DNA from: Ilex aquifolium
Lineage: Eukaryota; Streptophyta; Magnoliopsida; Aquifoliales; Aquifoliaceae
Direction of reading: 5' to 3'
Assembly: GCA_951799425.1 (NCBI GenBank)
Contig: OX637409.1
Location: forward strand, 8,354,960 to 8,418,959
Length of the DNA stretch: 64,000 bases
This document shows positions 23,434 to 34,815 of this stretch, piece by piece. How positions within the stretch are numbered: position 1 is the stretch's first letter; every line of letters starts with the position of its first letter. A model generated the notes under the pieces. That model searched no databases, was not told the origin of the DNA, and worked only from the letters and a program-made list of their open reading frames with translations. Made by a program: the position numbers and the translations under genes.

Positions 23434-24350
23434 CAAGAAGAAGCCGATGACTTTCTGGCTTCGGTGTAACATACTACAAGACATCAATTTAAAAGATAAG
23501 ATACTAATCTTCCCTATACTTCTTTGTTCCGTAAATCATTCATGTTTTGATTTGGAATTTTTTAACCAGGGATCTAGTAAGGTGTGGTAATAAGCCTATG
23601 GAAGGGATATTGGAATTTCTATATTGCTCATCTACAATTGTATCTTATTATACATACTACATGTAAAAGTGTCACCTATATTCTCTGTAATTTGAATGTT
23701 CCTTTGTCTCCACAATCTAATGCTGCCCAAGTATGTAAACCTTTGTTTTGTTCTCATACAATTCGCAAACAGAGCAAATTGTCATCAAAGCTGAAATGAA
23801 AGTTCGTAAAACCAGAGTTTAGCAGCCAAAAAAATTGATAACGCCCCCCTTAGAGCTGACATAAACAAATCAGTCATTGAACACAAGGACGAATGCAAAC
23901 CTTGATCAATTAGAAGAACAGTGTATCTTATAGGAACAGAAGCAGGAATATAGTTGACAAGCATTTGTGTTTTCCCGGAACAAATTATTCTCAAAAATAA
24001 AGGAAGTTAGAATAACAAAATACAGGGCTTCTAAAACACCAATTGTATGCAAAATGATATCCACAATTCTCTTCCTCCTTTCTTTTACAAAGGCTCATGG
24101 GACGTACAACAATATATTAGTGTAGAAAGCTATGGAATTTAATCAATATCAGACATATCTCTAAGAAGACTTTCATGAAACTAACTACATTTTCAGAGCA
24201 CCATAAGTACTACAAAGAATTTTCAGGAAGGATACAGTCATAAATTAAAATAAAAAGCAGCCCCTACTGAAAACCTAACTTGAACAAGCTATACAGAGGG
24301 TACACCACTCGTAACTAAAATACAAAAACAGCACACTTTGTTCTGAAGTA
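23434..24350. other. Spacer and 3' flank of the TRFL gene
   Basis: No coding sequence is supported. The part from about 24080 to 24350 is the likely 3' untranslated region of the minus-strand TRFL gene; AATAAA-like strings on that strand are weak. Confidence 0.45.
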
Positions 24351-27237
24351 TCAATACCGAGTCAGGTTTCTCCACTTGTCCTTTAAATCAACCTGAACAA
24401 AACAGTTCTTCTAATGTTATATGAAGTCATACACAGTACCAAAGTAAACAGCTATAACGAGTAAGTTCCAAGCATATTACCTCAGTTCTCTCTTCAAATA
24501 TGTCACGATACATATTTAAGATGAGCTTCCAGTTTCCAATACCATACCTTCAGAAGAACATACATAATGTGAGTACCAAAATACTAAAAAGAAAAGCTTC
24601 TAAGCAAAATAAGACAGGTTTGCCTCCCCAATTCAAAAGCTGGGACATTGGAAGTTTTTTGTTCTTTTCCCATTTTTCTGTGTTTTTTTTATTTTTTATT
24701 TTTTTATTTTGGGGTGGGGTGGGAAGGAGACGGTCATAACAGGCCTTTTTTTACCAAAAAATAAGTTTTATAAATAAAATAACTGCAATCAAAAAACAAG
24801 TTTCAATCGTCACAATGCATTGCCTTGAAAAAAAAATCACATACTTCTGCACACCAGTCCTCAAAGTGTCTTCTTCCAAGGTGCTCCATTTCTTAACTTT
24901 TCTCCGCTTTGCGAGTTTTGTAACTTCATATTTCTTTAAAGGAGAAACCATCCTTCTTTTGGGGCTAGGTAAATCAGGTCTACTCCGATGATTAGGAGAC
25001 TCCTCAGATAAATCATCAATAGAGTCATCCCACTGAGAAGACCAATTATAACTCAACATATCGATAACTTTATATCCAAAGTAAAATACTGGCAAACATA
25101 AAAAAATAAAATAGATCCAGACAATCTCAACAAGATATAATATTCTATAGAAACTTCATACTCTTAACACAACACCTAAGAAAACAAATTTATGCTTCTC
25201 CACAAAAGTTTCTGAATCAAGCTTAATGGTTGCATAAAAAAATATAAGTCCACAAAAAAGCTGTTAGAAAAACAAAAAAGATATACAAAATGAAAATCTT
25301 ACCTCATAAGTATGGGCAGTACTATTTCGTGCCATTAAGCTGAGTTTAGGGGCATTATTTTGATGACTGCCGCACTGATCATCAAGATTAGCATCATTGG
25401 CTTGGCCAGCTTCAGCACTCTTGTCAACAGAGGAATTGGGTTCCTTGGCATCAACCTTATTATGATTTTTCATTGCAGGCTCATGTTCCCTGTCTTCTCT
25501 TGCCATGCTAGATATTATAGTCTCAGCAAGGTGTAGTGCATCAGGAAGAGGATCCTTTACCACTGCTTTTAGCTCTAAAGAACTTGACGCGAGTGCTTCT
25601 TGTACTTTATTGATGGCAGGTGTAAGTGGGATATCATATTTTTTACATGATGTCCTCACTCCCCCATCCTCAGTATCAACAATCTTAGCTCCTCTCGAAG
25701 TCCCAGAGGTTGTTCCTCGATGGCGTTTATTAGCAACATGCTTTTGCCTAGGTAGCACATTTGCTTTGTGTGTTTCTGGAAAATGCACACTACAGTTAAT
25801 TTAAGGCACATGTAATAAAAAGCTCAAGAAGTTGAAGAAGTCCAAATGGCATAAGCTGGACGAGCATAGGGATTATCAAATCATGTTCGGCAAGGAAATG
25901 AAGTGATATTTCACTTTGTAGGCTTCATTCTTCTGGTATGCCAAATTGCCAATCTCAAAAAAAACTATAATTGTTTCATCACACTTCGAAGTGTCAAAAA
26001 TGTACAACAACATAACAAAACTTTTCCAAACAACAATGACCTCGAGGCAATTGTGTTGGTTTAAAATAAAAATTCTCATATTTCGGAATGTTTCACAATG
26101 ATTCAGGGTGTTTTGGGACATTTTTCCAATGTTTCAAAATATGAATTTCAATTTATTTTCCTCTATTCCCATTATTTTTTCAAAACATTTTCGAAGAGTC
26201 TCAACTTTCATTACCGAGTTGACCAAAGTAATGCACCAAAACAAACTTTTGATCCAAAAGATTCAACTTTGCAGATAAATCAGATATTTTGCTAGTGTTT
26301 TGAGGATAAATCATTTTTTACATTACTCATACGTTGGTGTGAATGCACTACTATCCGCAAACTGTCATAGATATTGAAGAGTTAACAAATAATATTGGCA
26401 GAGCTCAATCCCCTGGCTACAACTAGTCCATTCAATCTATTTCTGTTTTATCCATGATTTAAAATGATAGGTACTAATTTATTGAAAATCTGAAAAACCC
26501 GAATAAATCAAATTACCTTTGTTGTTGTTACTAACAACCCCCTCCTGTCCAGCATCAGGCAAAAGTTCTTCTCCCTCCCTTACTTCCTCACACATTCCAC
26601 TCCTTCCCAATTCAAGCACTTTCCTCACTGTATCATCATCCCGTATTGTCTCGGCCACCAATTCGAGAAAAGCAGGACCCATTCTTTCTTTCTCTTCCTT
26701 AACATAAACCCTCACTGCCTCCACAGCATCTTTCCCTTTACTCCTCTTTACCAAATTTTGCCGAACACTTTTATCCCACAACGCGGCCTCAATCTCATCC
26801 TTCCAATTCTTCAATTCCTCTGAAACCAACCCCACCTTCTCAGACCTCTCCATTTTGCAAACCCTACCTCTCCAAATCCTCCTCACCGCATGAAAATACC
26901 TCCCCTCCATGTCATCCTCGCTTCCCTTCAGAAAGCTCACCGTGCAATCCACGGCCACCGCGCAAAACGCTACCTTCATAGCCTCAGAAACCTCGACCCC
27001 TTCTTCGTTACCCAGTTCTTCAATTTGTTCCAACAACTCAAGAACTTTCTCGGAAACCAAACCGTTAGCAATCTCCGACTCGATTCTTCGCAAAAGCATG
27101 CTCCTTTTGAGACTTGGATTGTTTTTCGGAAGAGGAAGAACACGAATGACAGAGTCTAATGTCTGATCTTCGAGCGATTGACGAAGAAGGAACTCGAGAA
27201 CCCATCCAGCTATATCCACATCGATGTCCATTAGCAT
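24351..27237 (-). CDS. TRF-like telomere repeat-binding Myb protein (TRFL), five exons, 496 aa
   Basis: Exons 27237-26517, 25775-25303, 25032-24845, 24547-24481 and 24392-24351 join at GT-AG sites with matching phases (721+473+188+67+42 = 1491 nt). The product is nuclear and expected to bind double-stranded TTTAGGG repeats. Residues 1-240 are helical and Leu/Glu-rich, starting MDIDVDIAGWVLEFLLRQ. Residues 241-440 are polar and probably disordered, with a basic run KRRMVSPLKK..AKRRKVKK. The single Myb repeat (about 445-496) has Trp at 447, 467 and 490, and the telobox VDLKDKWRNL (484-493) is on the last exon, three residues before the stop. The start at 27237 (MLMDIDVDIAG) is the first in-frame ATG; Met3 is an alternative start. 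The N-terminus and exon layout resemble Arabidopsis TRFL8/TRFL10-type genes rather than full-length TRP/TBP proteins. No disruption is seen. Confidence 0.92.
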
Positions 27238-27600
27238 TCACAGAAACCCTATAAAAAACCCTAACTTGAGGGTGGCGAAGAAGAGTACAACACTTAGGTT
27301 CTTGAAATTCTTGCTAGATAATTCTAGGGTTTCTGAACGGTATATTTCGATATCGAAAATTCTACGTTAACGCATGTTCTTCGTCGTTTTTGAATTGGGA
27401 ACGAAGCTCAAGAATGAAACATGTCGCCTTGAAGAAGAAAAACATTAAAATCAGATCATAAAATAGAAACACCGACGGGTTGGACCAGATCAAAAAATGT
27501 AGGAGAAGTCACGTGGATATGGGCCTCTTATTTTGGCCCAATAATCACATGGGGTTTGGCCGTTTGTAGAAATGCGGCTTGGCCCATTGGTCTGAAAATT
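27238..27600 (-). promoter_or_regulatory. TRFL leader and proximal promoter with telo-box and site II elements
   Basis: AAACCCTAA (27256-27264) is an exact telo-box, with a related AAACCCTAG on the other strand at 27324-27332, both within 100 bases of the start codon. Three TGGGCC/GGCCCA site II motifs occur at 27520, 27535 and 27581. In Arabidopsis the telo-box plus site II (TCP-binding) combination drives expression in cycling cells. The transcription start is not visible. Confidence 0.65.
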
Positions 27601-27959
27601 TAAGAAGGGAAAATAGGAGCTCCGAGCTCGGTACACAATATTAAAATTATTAGAAAAAAAAGTGCACATTTTAAAAACATTTATAAAAAATTCCACCCCA
27701 CTATAGTTAAAGTCCAAAATAACCTTTTTCAATTTGAAAAGTTTTCTACCTGTCTAAGGGAACCGACGGAAAGAAAGGGAACAGACAACAACTGCTCGCA
27801 TGTCATTATTAGTGCCGGAGTTTCCATGATTTGAAGATAAAAATTTGAAATTTAAACGATACACAACTATCTACCCCAAACATCATTCTTGAGTGTCAAA
27901 AAAATCTATTATTATTGAGGGTTTCATTGTGAAAAACACACACCGTCGACATCGTTGGA
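27601..27959. other. Intergenic, no gene seen
   Basis: Short AT-rich spacer with no supported feature. Confidence 0.5.
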
Positions 27960-27969
27960 ATTTATTGAA

Positions 27970-28510
27970 AACAAGGGTTTGGTCACTCTGACGTCAATAT
28001 CACACTGCATACATACATCATATGCATTGTTTTTGTCACTGTGACGTTAATGTCACACTGTAGTAAAATACATATACAGAGTTGGGCCACTGTGAGCATT
28101 ATAATGTGGCATCAATGTCTACTGTATACATACAAACATATGTAAGTTTTGGCACATGAAAAGTATCACAGTGTGACCCAGGGATTGACACACTGTAGAC
28201 ATCACAATGTGGCATTAATGTCACACTGCATATAGACATTATATATAGGGTTTGCACATGGATGATATCACACTGTGACTTTAATATAACACTTCATGTA
28301 CACATAATATAAAGATTCAAAAACATATGGTGAGTATCACATTATGAATCCAATGTCACAATGAAACTTTACATCATATGCATTATTTTTTCATGGTGTG
28401 GGTATCTAAAGTGTGACTCCAATATCACACTGGAAAACAAATAATATATGCAATTTTTTGCATATGGTGGGTATCACACCATATGACTTAAATGTAACAC
28501 TGCATAAACA
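27970..28510. repeat. Degenerate tandem array (CACTGTGAC..ATGTCACACTG)
   Basis: Units of about 55-65 bases with the pair CACTGTGACGTTAATGTCACACTG plus ACATATGCA recur about eight to nine times with many substitutions. Each unit is locally palindromic (GTCAC..GTGAC). The array borders a purine-rich GAGAGA tract. Confidence 0.65.
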
Positions 28511-28516
28511 GAGATA

Positions 28517-28625
28517 AAAAATAGAGGGGAGAGAGAGAGAATATGGAGAGGAGAGTAACAATGGGAGAGAGAACGAGTTTGAGAGAGAAAATAGATGAAG
28601 AGAGAGTGAGAGAGAGAAAATAGGA
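28517..28625. repeat. GA-rich low-complexity tract
   Basis: Irregular GAGAGAGA repeats on the plus strand. Confidence 0.8.
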
Positions 28626-29425
28626 AATCTTTTTAAAACTAATGGAATCCTTTTAAAATTCAAACAGTCAATTATCTTTTAATTTTGAAAACCACTTATC
28701 TAGTAAAATAGAATCAAAAAAAATAAGGAAACAACTAATAAGACAAGAGTGTTGTTTTCAGAATTTTAGTCATTGAATGAAAGAGGGAGATGTAGTTCAA
28801 AATTCAAACGTTCTGTCCCAAAAAAATAGGAAACTGAATCCCTCAATTAACGTCCTAAATTATTTTCCATGAATTAAAAAAAAAAAAAAGCTTTTACATA
28901 AACGAAATATTTAAAAAATAGCCAAAGTGTATCTGTCCACAAAATATTTACACAAAAAAGAACTTATACACAAAATATTTATATTAAGGTACTTCCTCAC
29001 AAATAAATAGTGTACAGTACTTTTCACAATTTTCCCATTTAAGAAACAAAAGCAAGAGTTGACCTAATGGGCACACCACTGAAGGTTCATTAGACATGGA
29101 TAAGTGAGAAGAGGTTGACATTCCGAATGAATTGATAAGGGACTTTGTCAAATACATTTTTTCTTAATTTTTTTCTTTGGTAAGTTATTTATTGTGAATT
29201 TAAGTAAAATCAATTGTATGTGAATGCATCCCATATTAATACATGTTTGATAATCTAACAAAAGAAGAAAATTGAAAAAAATTAAAATATTGAAATAAGT
29301 CTGAAGCGATTGGGAGTACCTTCTTGCCGAAATTTAAAAAAGTTGTGTTACTTTTCAACGAAGATATTAATACCAAACTGCATGGTAGAAATCTTTAAAG
29401 GACCCATGTAGCGCTTATCTCCTTA
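28626..29425. other. Intergenic, no gene seen
   Basis: AT-rich flank of the Harbinger element without supported features. Confidence 0.5.
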
Positions 29426-29581
29426 GGGTGTATTTGGTTAGTGGGATAACCAATAAGGAGAGGTTAATAATGCAGCGAGGCCCACAAAATTTTTGTTTGG
29501 GAAGGCAAAAGTGAGACAGGATATAAATCCCGGGTCCAAGCTCGACCTGCTGCTACAATAAATTTTAGAGAAATACTATGT

Positions 29582-29726
29582 ATCCCAAATTTACAACCCA
29601 AATTTGCATCCCAAATGAAGGGGGACCGTTGGATGAGTGGGTCTCATCAACTTTTTTAAATGGGACTCACTGATCCAATGGTCCCCCTTCATTTGAGATA
29701 CAAATTTGGGTTACAGATTTGGGATT
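29582..29726. mobile_element. Hairpin MITE (about 65-base arms)
   Basis: ATCCCAAATTTACAACCC..GGGGGACCGTTGGATGAG (29582-29640) is mirrored by CTGATCCAATGGTCCCCC..GGGTTACAGATTTGGGAT (29666-29726). The fold leaves a loop of only about a dozen bases. No coding content; target duplication unclear. Confidence 0.75.
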
Positions 29727-29994
29727 TTAACCCTCCTAGATGGGTTAACATTAACTCACCTTCCCCTGAGTTTAAATCCCAACTGATAGGACAAGGCATG
29801 CTAATTACTTATTTACCCCTCTCGTTTCTTGATACACGTACTGTCCAAGTTCTAATACCACACTCTCGTTTTATTGTCCAAGATCTGATACGCCTCTCAT
29901 TTCTCGTTCAAGGCTTGTAGTTGAGAGGTGCTCTCTCTGTGAAGGCAACGAAGAACACTGCGAAGAAGACGACTAGACTAGTCGGAGGTAAGCA

Positions 29995-30001
29995 TTTCTC
30001 T

Positions 30002-30032
<31 letters not shown>

Positions 30033-30424
30033 CTTCTCTAGACCGAACGAAAATCCATTACCCAAAGATTTGGCTCACTGTGGAGATCCATATCTACTTA
30101 AATCTAACCATCGAATGCACTGTGTGGGTCTTTGGACCGATGAAAACCCATTACCCAAAGATCTAGCTAATGATTTTTCTTCTTCTGGGTTTCTAGGGAA
30201 AGCCTCTGCTTCAGTTGTTGGAGGTGTTGTGTTGATTGTGTTGCTCCTATTATGGTTGGATCTCCTTCTTCGGGCATCCCCAACAGGTTTGTTTTTTTTA
30301 CATGGAAACACCTCTCTCTGTCTGTGTGTGTGTGTGTATGGACTGAACGAAGGAATCTGACCATCTTTGGGACAAATCTAGTTCCATAGAAATTTGATAT
30401 GGGTCCATTTGACCATCGATTGCG

Positions 30425-30459
<35 letters not shown>

Positions 30460-30470
30460 GTTGTCGCTCC
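29995..30470. repeat. CT and GT microsatellites
   Basis: (CT)n at about 30005-30030 and 30424-30460 and (GT)n at 30325-30338, in the probable 5' untranslated region of the Harbinger transcript. Confidence 0.8.
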
Positions 30471-30842
30471 ATCAACCCACACAGATCTGGTTCCATAGAA
30501 GAGAGCAAACACAGTAACCTATTAATTTATTTATCGATAGTGGTTCTTTATGTACACCTCGTTGTCACTCTTCTTCTTCCCTTGCTTTAGATCAATTTAT
30601 TTATTGGTGGTTTGGCATTTTATGATCTTTTTACATGTTTACTTTCATTGTAATATATTCGAATTTTCATTGTCCATGCTTTTCTAATTTTATGTGTGTG
30701 AATACTTGGGAATTGCTTTCTTAGTTTGTGACCATCATGCTATTGATTGTGTTAATTATATTAAATTGCATTACATGTGTACCACATTCAATATTGACTT
30801 CATTATTGTACATGAAAATGCAAGGGCCTTGAGGTGATAAAA

Positions 30843-32215
30843 TGTCAAACCGTATTGATGACATCGCTAAATTGATTATTATGTTGGGTAGGATGAGAAG
30901 AGAGATGATAGTAATGTTCTATTTGTTTGTGGTCCTTATAGTAGTGTTATAGGAAATGGAGAGACAATCAAAACCACAACCATCAAGGTTATTGTCTAGA
31001 AATTGATTTCAAGTTGAACACTTGCACTGTCTAATTGGTGAGAGTGACATCAATTGTATAGGACAACTTAGGATGGATAGACGTGTTCTTTGTAATTTGG
31101 TTGAACAAGTTGGTGGCTTAAATCGCACAATAAGTAAGTGTTGAAGAAATGGTGGCTATGTTCCTAAATATATTGGGCCATGATATGAAAAATAGGCTAG
31201 TAAAGTTCAACTTTCTTAGATCTGGCGAAATTGTAAGCAGACATTTCAATGCTATGTTGAAGTTAGTTATTAAGTTACATCGTCTACTATTGAAGAGACC
31301 CAACCCTATCACTGACGACTGTACATATAACAAGTGGAAGTGCTTTAAGGTAACAGAACTAGACAATTGTTTCATATGTGATTGGATAGAATTTAATGCA
31401 GGTAACAAAATTAATTATGTTTTGTTATGTTTGAGTTGTAGAATTGCGTAGGAGCACTAGATGGCACAAACGTTAGAGTAAGGGTACCAATGCTTCACCA
31501 AGTAAGATATAGGAGTAGACACGGTGACATTTTAAAATATCCTTGGTGTGTACTCCCAAGATATGAAATTCATTTATGTCTTGCCTGGTTGGGTAGGGTC
31601 GGCTACTGAGTCTAAGCTACTATGAGATGCGGTAACGAGGAGGAATGAATTTAAAATGACTCGTGGTAAGTTATATTTAACCACTAACCTCTTATGTCTG
31701 ACAGTTATTAGCTTTTACTAGATAGCCTAGCAATGTTCTTACGACAACAAAATCTTATGCAAGCACCTACTACCTAATAGATGTCGGTTACACAAATGGG
31801 GAATGGTTCTTAGCTCCATATAGGGGCCAAAGATACCATGTGCAATAGTGGGCCAATAGGGTAGCTACACCTCGTAATGTTGAGGAACTCTTCAACCTTA
31901 GGCATGCGATGGCGAGGAATGTTATTGAACATTGTTTTGCCTTACTTAAAAATCGCTAGGCAATTCTAAGGACTCTTTGTCACTACCCTGTATGCACACA
32001 CAATAGAATCATTGTTGCATGCTTCTTGTTGTATAATTTGGTTAGAAATGAAATGGCGTTTGACCCATTGGAATATGAGTTGCCAGAAGATGGTCTAGCC
32101 GATGGTCATAGTGATGTAGAGTCGGATGTGATCGACATAGTCGACACATCTAATGAATGAACTACATTTAGAAACCAACTAGCCAACGATATGTACAATG
32201 AATGGCGTGAAAGTA
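30843..32215 (+). pseudogene. PIF/Harbinger DDE transposase (DDE_Tnp_4 type), broken
   Basis: The frame starts MSNRIDDIAK and includes the conserved helix segment EQVGGL then VAMFLNILGHDMKNR. After a probable small intron (about 31401-31442) it reaches NCVGALDGTNVRVRVP, which holds the first catalytic Asp. The second catalytic position appears in GSATESKLL, where family members usually have Asp; here it is Glu, and the next codon but one is TGA. The third Asp is in YLIDVGYTNGEWFLAPY, and the final Glu is in ARNVIEHCFALLK. Several stops and frame changes, and a TGA at 32158 before TTFRNQLANDMYNEWR, show it is dead. The enzyme would cut and paste the element at TTA/TNA sites. Confidence 0.85.
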
Positions 32216-32394
32216 AGGGTGGCTTAATGTTTTACCACATATTGAGTAATGGAACAATTATGTACTATGTAGTTAATGGGTTAAATTTATGGGCGACATT
32301 TGTGTTTTGTTATAATTTCTTAAGCCAACTGATATATATTCATACGTTTGTTGCTAAGTTAATGCTATGTGGCATGTATGTATGTAAGTAGGTC

Positions 32395-33159
32395 ATGTCA
32401 AGTGTTGGTTCCGATAGCCAAATAGAGCATGGTCCATGACGAACATGGACTGCTGCAGAGGAGGCCATTCTCATTCATTCATCGAAAGAACTTTGTGTGA
32501 ACGGATGGAAGTGTAAGAACAACATGTTTCAACCGGGTTATCTTCAAACCTTAGAGAACAACTTAAAGGATGCATTCCCAACTACCAACCTTTAGGCTTC
32601 ACCACATATTGAGTTGAAAATCAAAGGCTGGAAAAAGCAGTTCAACTCATTGTTTTCAATGCCAAACACATCTAGTTTCAGATGGAATGATTGCGACAAG
32701 AAAGTGGATGTCTGTGGTGAAGATATATGGGTGGAGTACCTAAAGGTCTTACTAATCCCTTGCATCCATTAATCATATTGAACTAATATAACTTGTTTAT
32801 ATTATACCCTAGTCATTTTATTATTTACAATACAGAAAGACAAGAATACGAAGGGGATGTGTGGTAGATCATGGTCATTGTATGATGATTGGATGATTAT
32901 CTTTGGGAGAGATAGGGCAACAAGAGATTTTGCCCAGGGACTTGAGGAAATGATCGATTATAATTCAGCTACTAGGGATGTGGCTGTTGACAACAATGTA
33001 GAGGCAACGTCAACCAGGGGAATAGATGATGTTGGCCACTCTCAAAGTGTAGCACAGGGCAGGGAAGATGTGAATGTCACCCCGCAAACACGTAAGCCAA
33101 AAAAGAAAAAGGTCTTACAATGGCACACCGCCATGAGGGAGTATACAAAATTACTTTAG
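32395..33159 (+). pseudogene. Myb/SANT-like DNA-binding partner protein of PIF/Harbinger
   Basis: From ATG 32395 the frame reads MSSVGSDSQ and, after a premature TGA, RTWTAAEEAILIHSSKEL, the first helix of a Myb/SANT-like domain (Myb_DNA-bind_3 type). It continues through FQPGYLQTLE, IELKIKGWKKQFNSL and WVEYLK. An intron (32746-32835, GTCTTA..TACAG) leads to KDKNTKGMCGRSWSLYDDW and an acidic then basic tail (KPKKKKVLQWHTAM) ending at 33159. In rice and zebrafish Harbinger systems this protein binds the ends and brings the transposase to the nucleus. The in-frame stops, including one after FPTTNL, make it non-functional as read. Confidence 0.8.
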
Positions 33160-33560
33160 ACAACATAAATGTTGACATTTTCTTTAGCTTTCCTATGGAA
33201 GAGAGCTCTCTCTGGGTTGGTAGCATACTATGACCTAATTTAGATGTTTATCAGGGTCATATGTAATGTAATTAAGCAATGCTTTTGTCCTGAACTTTTG
33301 GTTAACGCGCGTGTCATACTTCCTTTTATAATGTCGTTAACACTGCATTTAGAAAACACCACATTGGTGCAAGGTACATGTTATTAACCATGCAAAGTCT
33401 CATGGTGATACATGTTAATTTTGGGGTTATGTATGATTATGTATTATGTGGATATTTTTGTATAAGTGTGTATAACTTAGGAATGAATTTTCCATTTTTG
33501 TTGAATATTTTTCTATAATGCTGTTTTCTTATTATGATCATATAACTATTTTATTTTCAG

Positions 33561-33905
33561 TGAAATTTGTGGCAAGGCAAGAACGCTTCTACGTTGTCTT
33601 TGTTGGATGACAAGTTGGTATTTATAAGACATGGACGGAGTGTCATATGCAAGTTAATGCATACCCTAGTGCATTGTACAAGTCATATGACTTGTATAGC
33701 GAGGTAGAAAATGCTTTGGCGCATGTATGTTAAACAAGATGATGGTACAAGAGAGGTGCAACTTTTGAATGCAGGTCATGTCCATCTTAATCAACAAACA
33801 TTGGAAAATTAACTTCCTAAAGATACAATTGACATTATTGTACCAGCACCTATACCATTTCACGAACGTCAATTCGTTACATGTCTAAAGTATGTTGTTG
33901 TATAG
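33561..33905 (+). pseudogene. RNase HI N-terminal (RNA/DNA hybrid-binding) domain-like frame in the Harbinger element
   Basis: After an acceptor-like TTATTTTCAG, the frame reads VKFVARQERFYVVFVG, one TGA, then QVGIYKTWTECHMQVN and LYKSYDLYSEVENALAH. It matches the pattern of the eukaryotic RNase HI N-terminal fold: aromatic-Val-Val, G-IY-x-x-W-x-x-C-x-x-QV, and the KS(Y/F) and E-x-A-L helix. The fold binds RNA/DNA hybrids in RNase HI and also occurs in caulimovirus viroplasmins. No catalytic RNase H domain follows; weaker protein-like sequence (VQLLNAGHVHLNQQTLEN) continues toward the nested element at 33914. It is collinear with the transposase and Myb genes and is probably a third transposon gene or a capture. 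Confidence 0.6.
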
Positions 33906-33913
33906 GTTTTGGG

Positions 33914-34630
33914 TAGGGGTGCAACTTGGGTGGGCCAATCCGAATTCAACCCGAGCCCAACCCGAAAAAAGCAGGGCTTGGGTTAGAATTTTTAATACTT
34001 GTGTTAGACTTGGGCAAAAAAACCCCAACCCGAATTGAATTTGGGCAAGCCTCGGGTTGAGGCATCGGGTTGTCGGGTTCAACCCGAATATTAAAATCGG
34101 GTTGAACCCGAATATACATAAATATATAAATATATTTAACTAGAGTTAGTATTTATCTTCATTCTTTAGAGTCCAAACTTTCACTTCACTTCACTTCAAT
34201 TCTTCACCCATGCGCCTCCACCACTCTCAGATCCCTTTCTCATTCGTCACTCTTCCCTCTCTCAGCGTCCCTCTCTCAATCGTCACTCATTTGAATTGTC
34301 TCAGACTCTTAACCTCCCTCTCTTACTCGTCATTCCTCCCTCTCTCTTCATCTGCGTCTCGCCTTTCATTTTAGATCACTTGAAAAAATCAGATCTACAC
34401 TTGAAAAAATCAACCCGAATTAAGTAACATAAGCCCAACTCGATTTTTAACCCGAAATCAACCAAAATTAAGTAACCCGAATTCAACCCGAGCTCGCCCG
34501 AATTAAACTCGAGCAATACTCGGGTTGAGTACCTCTGGTTGAGGTTAGGGTTAGGGTTGAAAATTATATACCTAGGGTTGGGCTAGGGTTGACCTCTCAA
34601 CCCACCCGAGCTTTTGGGTATGGTGATCAC
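33914..34630. mobile_element. TAGGGGTG-type (hAT-like) non-autonomous element, nested
   Basis: It begins TAGGGGTGCAACTTGGGTGG, is full of CAACCCGA/TCGGGTTG motifs in both orientations, and ends near 34610-34635 with CAACCCACCCGAG..GTGATCACCC. A possible 8-mer repeat (GTTTTGGG at 33906 and CTTTTGGG at 34611) would put the right end at 34610. The boundary is not settled. Confidence 0.55.
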
Positions 34631-34815
34631 CCATATCATTTATTTCTTTTTGGGTAGATTTGGATGAATTTTATATGTTGACCATCTAGGTTGTTGAAGA
34701 CTGTTTCATGAATTTGTAACTTGTTTAAGAACTTCTCTGTTTTGTTATCATATTGGTATTCCTATGTATGTATGGTAATTGTTATTGACTTTGAAAAGTG
34801 TGATGTTAGTTAAGA

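Noticed and set aside
26519-27166. Plus-strand frames of 62-89 codons
   Set aside because: They are antisense shadows of TRFL exon 1.
30075-30508. Minus-strand frames with RERERERERAR repeats
   Set aside because: They are translations of CT microsatellites in the Harbinger leader.
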